Below, piece by piece: positions 9,455 through 18,575 of a stretch of 64,000 nucleotides of DNA; within the stretch, counting starts at the first letter, position 1; the number at the start of each line of letters is the position of its first letter. The notes under the pieces were generated by a model. It had not been told where the DNA came from, made no database searches, and saw only the letters and a list, made by a program, of their open reading frames with translations. Source of the DNA: Acinetobacter sichuanensis (GTDB lineage: Bacteria; Pseudomonadota; Gammaproteobacteria; Pseudomonadales; Moraxellaceae); NCBI RefSeq assembly GCF_003024515.2, contig NZ_PYIX02000008.1:52181-116180 (forward strand). Reading direction: 5' to 3'. Made by a program: the position numbers and the translations under genes.

Positions 9455-9895
9455 ATGACTCTGCGTTTAAATGAGCTTGCGCCTGCTGAAGGTGCAAAAC
9501 GTGAAAACCGCCGTTTAGGCCGTGGTATCGGTTCTGGCGTTGGTAAGACTGGTGGCCGTGGTGTCAAAGGTCAAAAATCACGTAAAAGTGGTGGCGTTCG
9601 TCCAGGTTTTGAAGGTGGTCAAACAGCGTTATATCGTCGTTTACCTAAATTCGGTTTCACTAGCCAATTGGCTTTGAAAACTGCTGAAGTACGTTTATCT
9701 GAGCTTGCTAAAGTTGAAGGTGATATTGTTTCACTTGAAACTTTGAAAGCTGCGAATGTTGTACGTAAAGATATGTTACGTGCTCGTATCGTTCTTTCTG
9801 GTGAAATTACTCGTGCGTTCACTGTACAAGGTGTTGCTTTGACTAAAGGCGCTAAAGCTGCTGTAGAAGCTGCTGGCGGTAAAGTCGAGGAGTAA
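9455..9895 (+). CDS. rplO: 50S ribosomal protein L15
   Basis: 146 residues (144 in E. coli). L15 is a late-assembly protein with a long extended basic arm, seen here as the Gly/Arg/Lys-rich residues 15-55 ([20 protein letters not shown]). It is followed within 6 nt by secY, the usual L15-SecY coupling. Confidence 0.97.
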   Translation: MTLRLNELAPAEGAKRENRRLGRGIGSGVGKTGGRGVKGQKSRKSGGVRPGFEGGQTALYRRLPKFGFTSQLALKTAEVRLSELAKVEGDIVSLETLKAANVVRKDMLRARIVLSGEITRAFTVQGVALTKGAKAAVEAAGGKVEE

Positions 9896-9901
9896 TCGCG
9901 A

Positions 9902-11260
9902 GTGACTATGTCTCCTAGTTCTTCAGGTCATGTGAATATGATGAAAGGTCAGCCCTTTCATGTGAAATATCGTGAAGTTATTCGTCGATTAATGTTCTTG
10001 ATTGGTGCATTGGTTGTCTTTCGACTAGGAGCACATATTCCTCTACCAGGTATTGATAATGTCGCTTTAGAACGTTTTTTCAAAGCTAATGAAGGTACAT
10101 TCTTAGGTTTGTTTAATATGTTCTCAGGCGGGGCATTAGAACGAATGTCAATTCTTGCGTTAGGGATCATGCCGTATATTTCTGCATCTATTATTGTGCA
10201 GTTAATGTCAACGGTTGTTCCTTCGCTGGAAGCATTGAAGAAAGAAGGCGAGCAGGGTAAGCGTAAGATTAATCAATATACGCGTTATGGCACACTGTTA
10301 CTTGCATTTGTGCAAGGTATTGGAATGTGTGCAGGTCTTATTAGTCAAGGAATTACTTTGACGTCAGGACTTGCGTTTTATATTCCAGCTTTGACCTCAC
10401 TTGTTGCAGGAACAATGTTCTTAATGTGGCTAGGTGAACAAATTACTGAACGTGGTATTGGTAATGGTATCTCGATGATTATCTTCGCAGGTATTGTTGC
10501 AGGTTTACCTAACTTGGTAATTCAAGCTTTTACTTCGGTAGATAATGGTCAATCGAGTTTAATCGGTTTGGCTATATTTGGATTACTTTCAGTTGCAGTT
10601 TTAGCAGCTATCGTATTTATTGAAAAAGCACAACGCCGTATACCTGTTAACTATGCTCAAAAGCAGCAAGGTCGACGTGTATTCACTGCACAGCAAACAC
10701 ATTTGCCATTGAAAATTAATATGGCAGGGGTAATTCCAGCAATTTTCGCAAGTTCGTTATTGTTGTTCCCTGCGAGCTTAGGTCAATGGTTAGGTAGTGC
10801 TGATCCAAATGCAGGAATTGTAAAACGTAGCCTTCAAGATTTGGCACTCGTATTGTCACCTGGACAGCCTTTGTATTTGGTGCTCTTTGGTGCGTTAATT
10901 ATCTTTTTCTGTTATTTCTACACGGCTTTAGTTTTTAGTCCTAAAGAAGTATCAGAAAACTTGAAACGCAGCGGAGCTTATGTACCTGGTATTCGCCCAG
11001 GGGAGCAAACTGCTCGTTACTTAGATCATATTCTTAATCGTTTGACATTTATTGGTGCGATTTATATTACAGTGATTTGTTTGATGCCAATGATTCTGCA
11101 AAGTTCATTTGGTATTCCATTCCACTTAGGTGGTACATCATTGTTAATCGTAGTTGTTGTTGTGATGGACTTTATGGCTCAGCTGCAAGCTCATCTCACT
11201 TCACGTCAATATGATAATCAAACGTTAATGAGAAAAACGACTGCTCATCCTAAGGGATAG
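9902..11260 (+). CDS. secY: Protein translocase subunit SecY
   Basis: 452 residues. SecY is the pore of the SecYEG channel in the inner membrane. About ten hydrophobic segments are visible, with the plug-region motif ([22 protein letters not shown]) and the cytoplasmic loop [20 protein letters not shown]. The start is taken as GTG at 9902, because GAGGAG (9887-9892) is 9 nt upstream; an ATG at 9908 would be 15 nt away. It belongs to the spc-type block between rplO and rpmJ. Confidence 0.97.
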
Positions 11261-11279
11261 CGCACTTAGAGGTTTCATC

Positions 11280-11396
11280 ATGAAAGTACAAGCTTCTGTA
11301 AAGAAAATTTGTGGTAGCTGTAAAGTTATCCGTCGTAATGGGGTTATTCGCGTAATTTGTAGCGCTGAACCTCGTCATAAGCAGCGTCAAGGTTAA
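11280..11396 (+). CDS. rpmJ: 50S ribosomal protein L36, zinc-ribbon form
   Basis: 38 residues: [16 protein letters not shown]... ending RHKQRQG. Cys11, Cys14, Cys27 and His33 form the zinc-binding set of the C+ type. GAGG lies about 10 nt upstream. It is the last gene of the spc-type block and is too short for simple ORF cut-offs. Confidence 0.95.
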
Positions 11397-11411
11397 TTTA
11401 ATTAAGACCTG

Positions 11412-11441
11412 TTGATTTCAGTAGGCTAATTAGGTTATTAT
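11412..11441 (+). promoter_or_regulatory. Promoter of the alpha (rpsM-rplQ) operon
   Basis: TTGATT (11412-11417) and TATTAT (11436-11441) lie 18 bp apart, followed directly by CCGCCCC, a GC-rich start region as expected for a growth-rate-controlled promoter. It is inferred from consensus only. Confidence 0.55.
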
Positions 11442-11468
11442 CCGCCCCTCAAGATTTTTGTGGGGCGG
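11442..11468 (+). promoter_or_regulatory. GC-rich hairpin at the 5' end of the alpha operon transcript
   Basis: CCGCCCC (11442-11448) pairs perfectly with GGGGCGG (11462-11468) around a 13-nt loop. The sequence following is TTGATTATC, not a T-run. In E. coli the alpha leader folds into a pseudoknot bound by S4; this simpler hairpin could be an independent form of that control or could shield the 5' end of the mRNA. Confidence 0.5.
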
Positions 11469-11503
11469 TTGATTATCTCTACTGCCTTTTTGGAGAAATT
11501 TGA

Positions 11504-11860
11504 ATGGCTCGTATTGCCGGTGTAAACATTCCGGATAACAAGCATGCTGTTATCTCTCTCACGTACATTTTTGGTATTGGTCGCCACACTGCTAAGAACA
11601 TCTTAGCTGCAGCTGGTATTGCTACTACCACTAAAATTCGTGAATTAGATGATGCTCAGCTTGATGCGATTCGTGCTGAAGTTGCTAAGGTTCCAACCGA
11701 AGGTGACTTACGTCGCGAAATTTCCATGAACATTAAACGTTTAATGGATTTAGGCTGCTACCGCGGTCTTCGTCATCGTCGCAGCTTGCCTGTTCGCGGA
11801 CAACGCACCAAAACTAACGCACGTACCCGTAAAGGTCCGCGCAAACCTATTAAGAAATAA
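11504..11860 (+). CDS. rpsM: 30S ribosomal protein S13
   Basis: 118 residues, as in E. coli. S13 bridges to L5 and touches the P-site tRNA with its basic tail ([21 protein letters not shown]). The helix-two-turn-helix motif is at [22 protein letters not shown] strong GGAGAAATTTGA ribosome binding site precedes the ATG. Confidence 0.97.
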   Translation: MARIAGVNIPDNKHAVISLTYIFGIGRHTAKNILAAAGIATTTKIRELDDAQLDAIRAEVAKVPTEGDLRREISMNIKRLMDLGCYRGLRHRRSLPVRGQRTKTNARTRKGPRKPIKK

Positions 11861-11879
11861 GATTTCTGGAAGCTAAAAG

Positions 11880-12266
11880 ATGGCTAAAGATACTCGCACA
11901 CGCAAGAAGGTCACTCGTACCGTCTCTGAAGGTGTTGCACACATTCACGCTTCTTTTAATAACACCATTGTTACGATTACTGATCGTCAAGGTAATGCAT
12001 TGGCTTGGGCTACTTCAGGTGGACAAGGCTTCCGTGGATCACGTAAATCAACACCGTTTGCTGCTCAGGTAGCTGCTGAAGTTGCTGGTAAAGCTGCTTT
12101 GGATTACGGTTTGAAAAACTTGGACGTCCTTGTTAAAGGTCCTGGTCCAGGTCGTGAATCTGCGGTTCGTGCATTAGGTGCAGTGGGTTATAAAATTAAC
12201 AGCATTACCGATGTGACTCCGATTCCGCACAACGGTTGCCGTCCACCTAAAAAACGTCGCGTGTAA
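11880..12266 (+). CDS. rpsK: 30S ribosomal protein S11
   Basis: 128 residues (129 in E. coli). S11 lies on the platform near the E site. The C-terminal signature [20 protein letters not shown] is intact, as is the [13 protein letters not shown] loop. It starts 19 nt after rpsM. Confidence 0.97.
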
Positions 12267-12278
12267 GGAGAAACATTC

Positions 12279-12905
12279 ATGGCTCGTTATATTGGTCCAA
12301 AATGCAAACTCTCTCGCCGCGAAGGGACAGACCTGCAATTAAAATCTGGCGTTAAACCTTTTGACGTCAAAACTAAAAAAGCTGCTAAAGCGCCTGGTCA
12401 ACATGGCGGGGCTCGTGGTGGTAAACAATCAGAGTACTCACTACAATTACGTGAAAAACAAAAAGTACGTCGTATGTACGGTGTGTTAGAGCGTCAATTT
12501 AGTAACTACTATAAAGAAGCTGCTCGTGTTAAGGGTGCAACTGGTGAAAACTTGTTGAAACTGCTTGAAAGCCGCCTCGATAACGTTGTTTATCGTATGG
12601 GTTTTGGTTCTACACGTGCAGAAGCTCGTCAGCTTGTATCTCACCGTTCAATCACTTTAAATGGTCGTCGTGTTAATATCGCGTCTATCCAAGTTAAAGC
12701 GGGTGACGTGATCGCAGTTCACGAAAGCGCTAAACAACAATTACGTATCAAAAACGCAATTGAATTAGCTGCTCAACGTGGTACTTCTTCTTGGATTGAT
12801 ATCGATCATTCAAAACTTGAAGGTACATTTAAAGCTGCACCAGATCGTTCTGATTTACCTGCTGAAATCAACGAAAGCTTGATTGTAGAATTGTATTCTA
12901 AATAA
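12279..12905 (+). CDS. rpsD: 30S ribosomal protein S4
   Basis: 208 residues (206 in E. coli). S4 begins 16S folding and in enterics represses the alpha operon. The S4 RNA-binding domain is at about residues 97-160 ([30 protein letters not shown]). It lacks the zinc cysteines of the Gram-positive form. It is spaced 12 nt after rpsK. Confidence 0.97.
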   Translation: MARYIGPKCKLSRREGTDLQLKSGVKPFDVKTKKAAKAPGQHGGARGGKQSEYSLQLREKQKVRRMYGVLERQFSNYYKEAARVKGATGENLLKLLESRLDNVVYRMGFGSTRAEARQLVSHRSITLNGRRVNIASIQVKAGDVIAVHESAKQQLRIKNAIELAAQRGTSSWIDIDHSKLEGTFKAAPDRSDLPAEINESLIVELYSK

Positions 12906-12922
12906 TCCTTGAGGTAGCAATA

Positions 12923-13930
12923 ATGACGCGTACTGCAAACGAGTTTCTTACTCCGCAAGCGATCAAGGTCGAAGCGGCAAGCGGGACCTCGGCAAAAGTG
13001 ATTCTGGAACCATTAGAGCGTGGCTTTGGTCATACTCTTGGTAATGCTTTACGTCGCATCCTACTGTCTTCTTTACCTGGCGCTGCTGTGGTTGAAGTTG
13101 AAATAGAAGGTGTTGAGCACGAGTACAGTACTTTAGAAGGCTTGCAGCAGGACATCGTCGAGCTCTTGCTGAACCTAAAAGGATTGTCTATTAAGCTGTT
13201 CGATCAAAACGAAGCATATTTAACATTAGAAAAACAAGGTCCTGGCGATATTACTGCTGCTGACCTTCGTTTACCACATAATGTTGAAGTGGTTAACCCT
13301 GAACACTTGATCGGCACGTTAAGTGCATCAGGCAATTTAAAAATGCGCCTGAAAGTTTCACAAGGTCGTGGTTATGAGACTTCTGACTCACGTTTTCCTG
13401 AAGGCGAAACTCGCCCAGTAGGACGTTTACAGTTAGATGCTTCTTATAGTCCAATTAAACGTGTGTCTTATACCGTTGAAAATGCGCGTGTAGAACAACG
13501 TACTGACCTTGATAAATTGGTCATTGATCTTGAGACTAACGGTACTGTAGATCCTGAAGAAGCAATCCGTAAAGCGGCAACAATCTTGCAACAACAAATT
13601 GCAATTTTTGTTGATCTTCAGAAAGATCAAGCACCTGTGGCTCAAGAGCCTCGTGAAGAAGTTGACCCAATCTTGCTTCGTCCAGTAGATGATCTAGAGC
13701 TTACTGTTCGTTCTGCTAACTGTTTGAAAGCAGAAAATATTTACTACATCGGTGATTTAGTACAGCGTACTGAAGTTGAGTTGTTAAAAACTCCTAACTT
13801 AGGTAAAAAATCGCTTACTGAAATCAAAGATGTTCTGGCTTCAAAAGGCTTACAACTCGGCATGCGTTTAGAAAACTGGCCACCAGCTAGTTTACGTATG
13901 GACGATCGTTTTGCCTATCGTAGCCGTTAA
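12923..13930 (+). CDS. rpoA: RNA polymerase subunit alpha
   Basis: 335 residues (329 in E. coli). The N-terminal dimerisation domain ([20 protein letters not shown]) nucleates RNA polymerase assembly. The C-terminal domain (from about residue 250: [19 protein letters not shown], then [16 protein letters not shown]) binds UP elements and activators. The linker contains an acidic [13 protein letters not shown] stretch as usual. Confidence 0.98.
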   Translation: MTRTANEFLTPQAIKVEAASGTSAKVILEPLERGFGHTLGNALRRILLSSLPGAAVVEVEIEGVEHEYSTLEGLQQDIVELLLNLKGLSIKLFDQNEAYLTLEKQGPGDITAADLRLPHNVEVVNPEHLIGTLSASGNLKMRLKVSQGRGYETSDSRFPEGETRPVGRLQLDASYSPIKRVSYTVENARVEQRTDLDKLVIDLETNGTVDPEEAIRKAATILQQQIAIFVDLQKDQAPVAQEPREEVDPILLRPVDDLELTVRSANCLKAENIYYIGDLVQRTEVELLKTPNLGKKSLTEIKDVLASKGLQLGMRLENWPPASLRMDDRFAYRSR

Positions 13931-13948
13931 TTAAGTAGGACTATCACC

Positions 13949-14314
13949 ATGCGTCATCGTAATAGTGGTGTGAAATTAGGCCGTACAAGCAGTCATCGTA
14001 AAGCGATGTTCCAAAACATGGCTAATTCTTTGTTTGAACATGAGTTAATTAAAACTACTGTTCCTAAAGCGAAAGAATTACGCCGTGTTGCTGAGCCTTT
14101 AATCACTTTAGCTAAAAACGATACAGTTGCAAACCGTCGTTTAGCGTTTGCTCGTACTCGTTCAGCAGCAACAGTTGGTAAATTATTTACCGTTCTTGGC
14201 CCTCGTTACAAAGAACGTAACGGCGGTTATCTACGTGTTCTTAAAGCTGGTTTCCGTGCAGGTGATGCTGCACCGATGGCTTATGTAGAGCTTGTGGATC
14301 GTGAAGTAAACTAA
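13949..14314 (+). CDS. rplQ: 50S ribosomal protein L17
   Basis: 121 residues, a little shorter than the 127 of E. coli. L17 lies near the exit tunnel. It has the typical start [20 protein letters not shown] and the [20 protein letters not shown] segment. Last gene of the ribosomal cluster; a strong terminator follows within 35 nt. Confidence 0.97.
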   Translation: MRHRNSGVKLGRTSSHRKAMFQNMANSLFEHELIKTTVPKAKELRRVAEPLITLAKNDTVANRRLAFARTRSAATVGKLFTVLGPRYKERNGGYLRVLKAGFRAGDAAPMAYVELVDREVN

Positions 14315-14346
14315 GTTTACTCATGCCATAGAACAATCGGTTGTTC

Positions 14347-14376
14347 AAAAAGGTCGGTATTTTACCGACCTTTTTT
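14347..14376 (+). terminator. Intrinsic terminator of the ribosomal cluster
   Basis: GGTCGGTA (14352-14359) pairs with TACCGACC (14363-14370) around a TTT loop, preceded by A5 and followed by T6. A smaller GAACAA/TTGTTC hairpin (14331-14346) lies just upstream. Confidence 0.92.
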
Positions 14377-14445
14377 ATTGTGTATTGTCTAACAATTTGT
14401 AAATTTGTCCTCTACTGACATAAAATTTGTCGGAAATATTTAAAC

Positions 14446-14465
14446 TTGACATTGCGTATTGTCAA
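14446..14465 (+). promoter_or_regulatory. Inverted repeat TTGACA-N8-TGTCAA upstream of almA
   Basis: A perfect 6-bp inverted repeat (14446-14451 and 14460-14465) with an 8-nt spacer lies 49 bp before almA. Its left arm is also a perfect -35 box, so a bound protein would block or recruit polymerase. A related TGACA/TGTCG pair lies just upstream (14417-14433), and four AATTTGT-like words recur between 14391 and 14473. No -10 box at canonical spacing is obvious (TTTAAT at 14474 is 22 bp away). Confidence 0.4.
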
Positions 14466-14513
14466 ATTTGTGCTTTAATAAAACTGTACTGATTAAAAGG
14501 TTATAAAAAGAAC

Positions 14514-16004
14514 ATGGAAAAGCAAGTTGATATTCTTATTGTAGGTGCTGGTATCTCTGGTATTGGTATTGCAGCTCATTTATCTAAAAATTCACCGCAA
14601 CGCTCATTTGAAATCATTGAGCGTCGTGAAAGTTTTGGCGGTACATGGGATTTATTTAAGTATCCTGGTATCCGTTCAGATTCAGATATGTCGACCTTTG
14701 GTTTTAACTTCAAACCATGGCAAAAAGCTAATGTTTTGGCAGATGGTGCTTCTATTAAAGGCTATATTGGCGAAGTGGTTGATGAATATAAATTAAAAGA
14801 AAAAATTCATTTTAATCATCGTGTGCTTACAGCGAACTATGATTCTGCGACTAAAAAATGGCAGGTACAGATTGAGGATGCACAGAAAAATGTGCAGACA
14901 TGGATTGCCAATTTTGTTGTTGGTTGCACAGGATATTATAATTATGATCAAGGTTATCAACCTGATTATCCAGGTAAAGAAAACTTTAAAGGTCAATTCA
15001 TCAATCCACAATTTTGGCCTGAAAATTTAGATTATACGGGTAAAAAAGTAGTGATCATTGGTAGTGGTGCAACAGCAATTACCTTAGTGCCTGCAATGGC
15101 AAAAGGTGGGGCAGGGCATGTGACCATGTTACAACGCTCACCGACATATATTGCTTCCATTCCATCGATTGATTTTGTATATGACAAAACACGTAAATTT
15201 ATGTCAGAAGATTTGGCTTACAAGTTTACACGTGCACGTAATATTGGTATGCAACGTGGTATTTTTGCCTTATCCAAAAAACAACCAAAACTTGTACGTA
15301 AATTGCTTTTAAAATCTATTGAAATACAATTAAAAGGCAAAGTGGACATGAAACACTTTACGCCAACATATAACCCTTGGGATCAGCGTTTATGTGTGGT
15401 GCCAGACGGTGATTTATTTAAAATTTTACGTACAGGCAAGGCGAGTGTTGAAACGGATCATATTGAAAAAATTACTGAAAATGGTATTCAATTAAAATCG
15501 GGTCAACATTTAGATGCAGATATTATTGTTTCTGCAACAGGTTTAGAAATTCAAATTATGGGTGGCATTAAAGCGACAGTCGATCATAAATCATTAAAAA
15601 CCAGTGAACACATGCTTTATCACGGTGTGATGGTGAGTGATGTGCCAAATATGGCTTTAGTGATTGGTTATGTGAATGCCTCTTGGACGTTGAAGGTTGA
15701 TGTTGTTGCTGATTATCTTTGTCGTTTGTTTAATTTCATGGATAAAAAAGGCTATGACGAAGTGATTGCACCAACTGATCATTCGGCGATATTGGAAGAA
15801 ACGGTAATGGGTGAGATGAGCTCTGGCTATATTGCACGTGCGGCTGATCAATTACCAAAACAAGGCACTAAAGCACCTTGGATGGCGACTCATAACTATT
15901 TAGCAGATCGTAAAGAACTGAAAAATGCGAAGTTTGAAGACGGCGTATTAAAATTTCATAAACGTGAAGCACAAGCTACAAAAAAGCCTAAATTAGTTTC
16001 TTGA
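14514..16004 (+). CDS. almA: AlmA-type flavin-binding monooxygenase (long-chain alkane oxidation)
   Basis: 496 residues, the length of Acinetobacter AlmA, a Baeyer-Villiger-like FAD/NADPH monooxygenase linked to terminal oxidation of long-chain n-alkanes. It shows the FAD Rossmann motif VGAGISGIG (residues 9-17), ESFGGTWDLFKYPGIRSDSDM (about 38-58) and the NADPH motif IIGSGATAI (about 180-188). The type I BVMO fingerprint reads FKGQFINPQFWP, in which the usual histidine is Asn164. It follows the ribosomal terminator with its own regulatory region and ends in a terminator, so it is a single-gene unit. The function is inferred from family resemblance; the natural substrate is not shown. Confidence 0.85.
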   Translation: MEKQVDILIVGAGISGIGIAAHLSKNSPQRSFEIIERRESFGGTWDLFKYPGIRSDSDMSTFGFNFKPWQKANVLADGASIKGYIGEVVDEYKLKEKIHFNHRVLTANYDSATKKWQVQIEDAQKNVQTWIANFVVGCTGYYNYDQGYQPDYPGKENFKGQFINPQFWPENLDYTGKKVVIIGSGATAITLVPAMAKGGAGHVTMLQRSPTYIASIPSIDFVYDKTRKFMSEDLAYKFTRARNIGMQRGIFALSKKQPKLVRKLLLKSIEIQLKGKVDMKHFTPTYNPWDQRLCVVPDGDLFKILRTGKASVETDHIEKITENGIQLKSGQHLDADIIVSATGLEIQIMGGIKATVDHKSLKTSEHMLYHGVMVSDVPNMALVIGYVNASWTLKVDVVADYLCRLFNFMDKKGYDEVIAPTDHSAILEETVMGEMSSGYIARAADQLPKQGTKAPWMATHNYLADRKELKNAKFEDGVLKFHKREAQATKKPKLVS

Positions 16005-16019
16005 TTGAATTAAGAAACG

Positions 16020-16045
16020 AAAAAGGAGCATAAGCTCCTTTTTTT
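16020..16045 (+). terminator. Terminator after almA
   Basis: AAAAAGGAGC (16020-16029) pairs with GCTCCTTTTT (16034-16043) around ATAA, and the T-run continues to 16045. Confidence 0.9.
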
Positions 16046-16128
16046 AATGGGAAAAATAAAATTGAATTAATTTTTAAATACTTTCTTTGTTTCAAAAATA
16101 AATGCAAAAATCTTACTCATAATTAAAT

Positions 16129-16159
16129 GAAAAATGGAGCAGTAAATGCTCCATTTTTC
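16129..16159 (-). terminator. Terminator of the acyl-CoA dehydrogenase gene
   Basis: A perfect 13-bp stem, GAAAAATGGAGCA (16129-16141) with TGCTCCATTTTTC (16147-16159), has a 5-nt loop. The A/T flanks give U-runs on both strands, so it can stop transcription from either side. It lies 16 nt beyond the stop of the leftward gene. Confidence 0.85.
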
Positions 16160-16174
16160 GTGCTTAATATAAAA

Positions 16175-17365
16175 TTATAAAGTACGAGAAATAAGTTCTT
16201 TCATAATTTCATTGGTACCTGCATAAATACGATTTGCACGGTTGTCGATATATGCACGTGCAATCGGGTATTCAAGCATATAGCCATAACCACCATGCAA
16301 TTGAACACATTCATCCACAACTTTTGAGAACATGTCTGAAATTTTATATTTTGCGGCAGCAGCAGCATCAATACCTAATTTTTCTTCAAGTTGTAGCTCC
16401 ATACAGCGATCTAAATATGCACGACAGAAGTCAATCTCTGTACGTAATTCAGCAAGTTTAAAGCGTGTATTTTGGAAAGAGCTGATTGATTTACCAAATG
16501 CTTTGCGATCTTTTGTATATTGAACGGTATGAGCGAAAGCCGCTTCAGCACCTGCTTGGCAAATAATTGCAACAAGCATACGTTCCCAAGCCAACTCTTT
16601 CATCAGCATGAAAAAGCCCATACCTTCTGCACCAAGTAGGTTTTCTTTAGGAACACGAACATCCTCAAAGAATAATTCACAAGTATCTTGACCTTTCATC
16701 CCGATTTTGTTCAAAGGTTTACCTTTGGTAAAGCCTGCACGATCTGCTTCAACAATAATTAAAGAAAGGTTTGCAGAGCCTTTTTCTGAATTTCCTGTTT
16801 TACAGACAACCACAGCCATATCGCATAAATAGCCATTGGTAATAAAGATTTTTGAACCATTAATAATATATTCATCGCCATCAAGTACAGCAGTGGTTCG
16901 TACAGCTTGTAAATCTGAACCTGTACCAGGCTCAGTCATTGCAATAGCTGTGACTGTTTCACCAGATGCCATTTGAGGTAGCCATTTTTTCTTTTGTTCT
17001 TCATTGCCAAAATTATTGATGTAGTTTGCAACGATATCTGAATGTAATGAAAAGCCTGTTGCTGAATCCATTGCATAAGCTTGTTCTTCAATCAAAATCA
17101 TGCTGTACAGACGATCTACACCATAGCCACCATATTCTTCTGGCATGGTGGCACAAAGTAAGCCCATTTCGCCTGCTTTGTTCCATAAATTACGATCTAC
17201 ATGTTGTTGTTTTTCATATTTTTCAGTATTTGGAACGACTTCTTTTGCATAAAATTTACGTACAGTTTCACGAAAAGCTTCATGTTCAGCATTAAATAAA
17301 TTACGAGGTAGCATATTTGCTAATGGTCGAATCGCACCTGATTGCATATTTTTATTCCAAATCAT
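16175..17365 (-). CDS. Acyl-CoA dehydrogenase
   Basis: 396 residues. An FAD-dependent dehydrogenase of acyl-CoA thioesters, giving trans-2-enoyl-CoA and passing electrons to ETF. The family blocks are present: AMTEPGTGSDLQAVRTTA (FAD/substrate region), the central beta domain, and the C-terminal HGGYGYMLEYPIARAY, in which Glu365 aligns with the catalytic base of medium-chain enzymes, then IYAGTNEIMKELISR. The first ATG (17365) has no ribosome binding site; the next ATG (17347, residue 7) has GGAAT 6-10 nt upstream and may be the true start. Chain-length specificity cannot be read. It lies convergent with almA, which suits fatty-acid catabolism after alkane oxidation. Confidence 0.9.
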   Translation of the reverse strand: MIWNKNMQSGAIRPLANMLPRNLFNAEHEAFRETVRKFYAKEVVPNTEKYEKQQHVDRNLWNKAGEMGLLCATMPEEYGGYGVDRLYSMILIEEQAYAMDSATGFSLHSDIVANYINNFGNEEQKKKWLPQMASGETVTAIAMTEPGTGSDLQAVRTTAVLDGDEYIINGSKIFITNGYLCDMAVVVCKTGNSEKGSANLSLIIVEADRAGFTKGKPLNKIGMKGQDTCELFFEDVRVPKENLLGAEGMGFFMLMKELAWERMLVAIICQAGAEAAFAHTVQYTKDRKAFGKSISSFQNTRFKLAELRTEIDFCRAYLDRCMELQLEEKLGIDAAAAAKYKISDMFSKVVDECVQLHGGYGYMLEYPIARAYIDNRANRIYAGTNEIMKELISRTL

Positions 17366-17401
17366 TGTTTAATATTTATAAATTAAGTGAACATTCGTTT
17401 G

Positions 17402-17414
17402 ATCTCAATGAGAT
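17402..17414. promoter_or_regulatory. ATCTCA-A-TGAGAT palindrome in the acyl-CoA dehydrogenase/sdhE intergenic region
   Basis: A 13-bp palindrome with a single central base lies 37 bp upstream of the dehydrogenase start and 113 bp upstream of sdhE. It could be an operator in this divergent region. It does not match the GAAAC-N4-GTTTC type motif of PsrA/FadR-like regulators, so the regulator is unknown. Confidence 0.3.
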
Positions 17415-17526
17415 GAATGCTCATTTGAACCAAATAAATGATGAATTTGGTCAATCTCTAGAAATACGCAAGTATTTTTTATGGAATAAGGTAAACTAAG
17501 AGAATCTGTCATTTTCGGGGAAATTC

Positions 17527-17784
17527 ATGTTTGAGGAATTAACTTTAGAAGAACGTAAAGTGATTTATCGTGCGCGTCGTGGTTTAAAAGAAATCGATGT
17601 TTATTTTGATCCATACGTGAAACAATATTATTTACAAGCAGATCAAACTGAAAAGACATTATTTAAAGAGTTGGTCGATCAAGAAGATCCTGACTTATTA
17701 GATTGGTTTATGGAGGTTTCAGAGCCACCTAAGCCTGAATTAAGACAATTAATTTCTAAATTAAAACATTATGTCCACGGTTAA
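17527..17784 (+). CDS. sdhE: SdhE-type FAD assembly factor
   Basis: 85 residues of the SdhE/YgfY family, which helps covalent attachment of FAD to succinate dehydrogenase SdhA. The essential RGxxE motif is seen as ARRGLKEID near residues 17-25, and the DPDLLDWFM block near residue 60 matches the family. The 3' end overlaps the next gene by 14 nt, reproducing the conserved sdhE-ygfX pair of gammaproteobacteria. Confidence 0.88.
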   Translation: MFEELTLEERKVIYRARRGLKEIDVYFDPYVKQYYLQADQTEKTLFKELVDQEDPDLLDWFMEVSEPPKPELRQLISKLKHYVHG

Positions 17785-18187
17785 TTTAACTAACTATACG
17801 TGTTTTAAGCTGAAACCTAGCCAATATCGGCAAGTGTTTCAGTTTTTTTGTGGGTTAATTATTACGATACTGATTTATCAAACGTTGTCTTTATGGTTGT
17901 GGTTGTTGTGCCTGATTGCGTTAGGTTTTTCATTATTTGTTTTTAATCAGCGTCCTTATGTTGAACAGTTTGAACAATTAGATAAGCAAATTTGGTCAAT
18001 TAAATTTTATAAAAATCAAGATATTGAGCAATTTGAAATAATAAAAATGGTGGATCATATTTTTTATATTGTGGTTTATTATAAAACGACGCTAAAACAA
18101 AATAAGCCAAAAAATTTGGTACTTTGGCAAGATCAAATGAGTGTTAAAAGCTGGAAAATGTTAAAAACTCGCGCTAAGTTAGGTTGA
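17771..18187 (+). CDS. YgfX-like inner-membrane protein
   Basis: 138 residues with two adjacent hydrophobic helices (about residues 25-60) and a soluble C-terminal half. Size, topology and position directly after sdhE match YgfX (CptA) of E. coli, proposed as a toxin-like partner affecting MreB and FtsZ. Sequence similarity cannot be judged by eye, so the assignment rests mainly on context. Translation is probably coupled through the 14-nt overlap with sdhE. Confidence 0.65.
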   Translation: MSTVNLTNYTCFKLKPSQYRQVFQFFCGLIITILIYQTLSLWLWLLCLIALGFSLFVFNQRPYVEQFEQLDKQIWSIKFYKNQDIEQFEIIKMVDHIFYIVVYYKTTLKQNKPKNLVLWQDQMSVKSWKMLKTRAKLG

Positions 18188-18390
18188 TTGTTAGACATTT
18201 TTTAATAATATAGACTTTAAATTTATTGTTATATCAATTGTTTATATTTATATTCATTGATATTTGAAAGTATTGTTAGACTAAAATCACATAAAAAACT
18301 TAAAAAGAGAAATTGTAGGACAATTATACCTATGGATTTTCACTTTTGCATGTAAATTAAACCTACCAACAGCAAGCGAAGGATTTCATC

Positions 18391-18519
18391 ATGACTGAAG
18401 TTCAACAATGGTTGTTTCTAGTGGTCGCAATTGTTCTTGCGATTGTGGTAGGAAGACTAGGAACCGTGCTGAGGGAACAGATTGAGAAAAGAAAACTCAA
18501 AACTAATAAACTCTCCTGA
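18391..18519 (+). CDS. 42-residue single-span membrane protein, unknown function
   Basis: A short frame starting at ATG 18391, with AAGGA (18379-18383) 7 nt upstream. The product has one hydrophobic helix at residues 7-22 (WLFLVVAIVLAIVVGRLG), then a strongly basic tail (REQIEKRKLKTNK). That makes an N-out/C-in membrane anchor plausible. The good ribosome binding site, the terminator 17 nt after the stop and the absence of any other gene in the 550-bp gap support a real gene. The function is not recognised. Confidence 0.65.
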   Translation: MTEVQQWLFLVVAIVLAIVVGRLGTVLREQIEKRKLKTNKLS

Positions 18520-18535
18520 GAGTTTACCGTTTAAT

Positions 18536-18575
18536 AAGTAGCATGTGCTGAACCGTCGCAATGCTACTTTTTTTT
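18536..18575 (+). terminator. Terminator after the 42-residue protein gene
   Basis: AAGTAGCAT (18536-18544) pairs with ATGCTACTT (18561-18569) around a 16-nt loop, and the T-run ends at 18575. A second palindrome, AAACTCT/AGAGTTT (18508-18525), overlaps the stop codon. Confidence 0.85.

Noticed and set aside
17402..17414. PsrA/FadR-type operator upstream of the acyl-CoA dehydrogenase
   Set aside because: The palindrome ATCTCA-A-TGAGAT lacks the GAAAC/GTTTC half-sites of that family, so no regulator is named.
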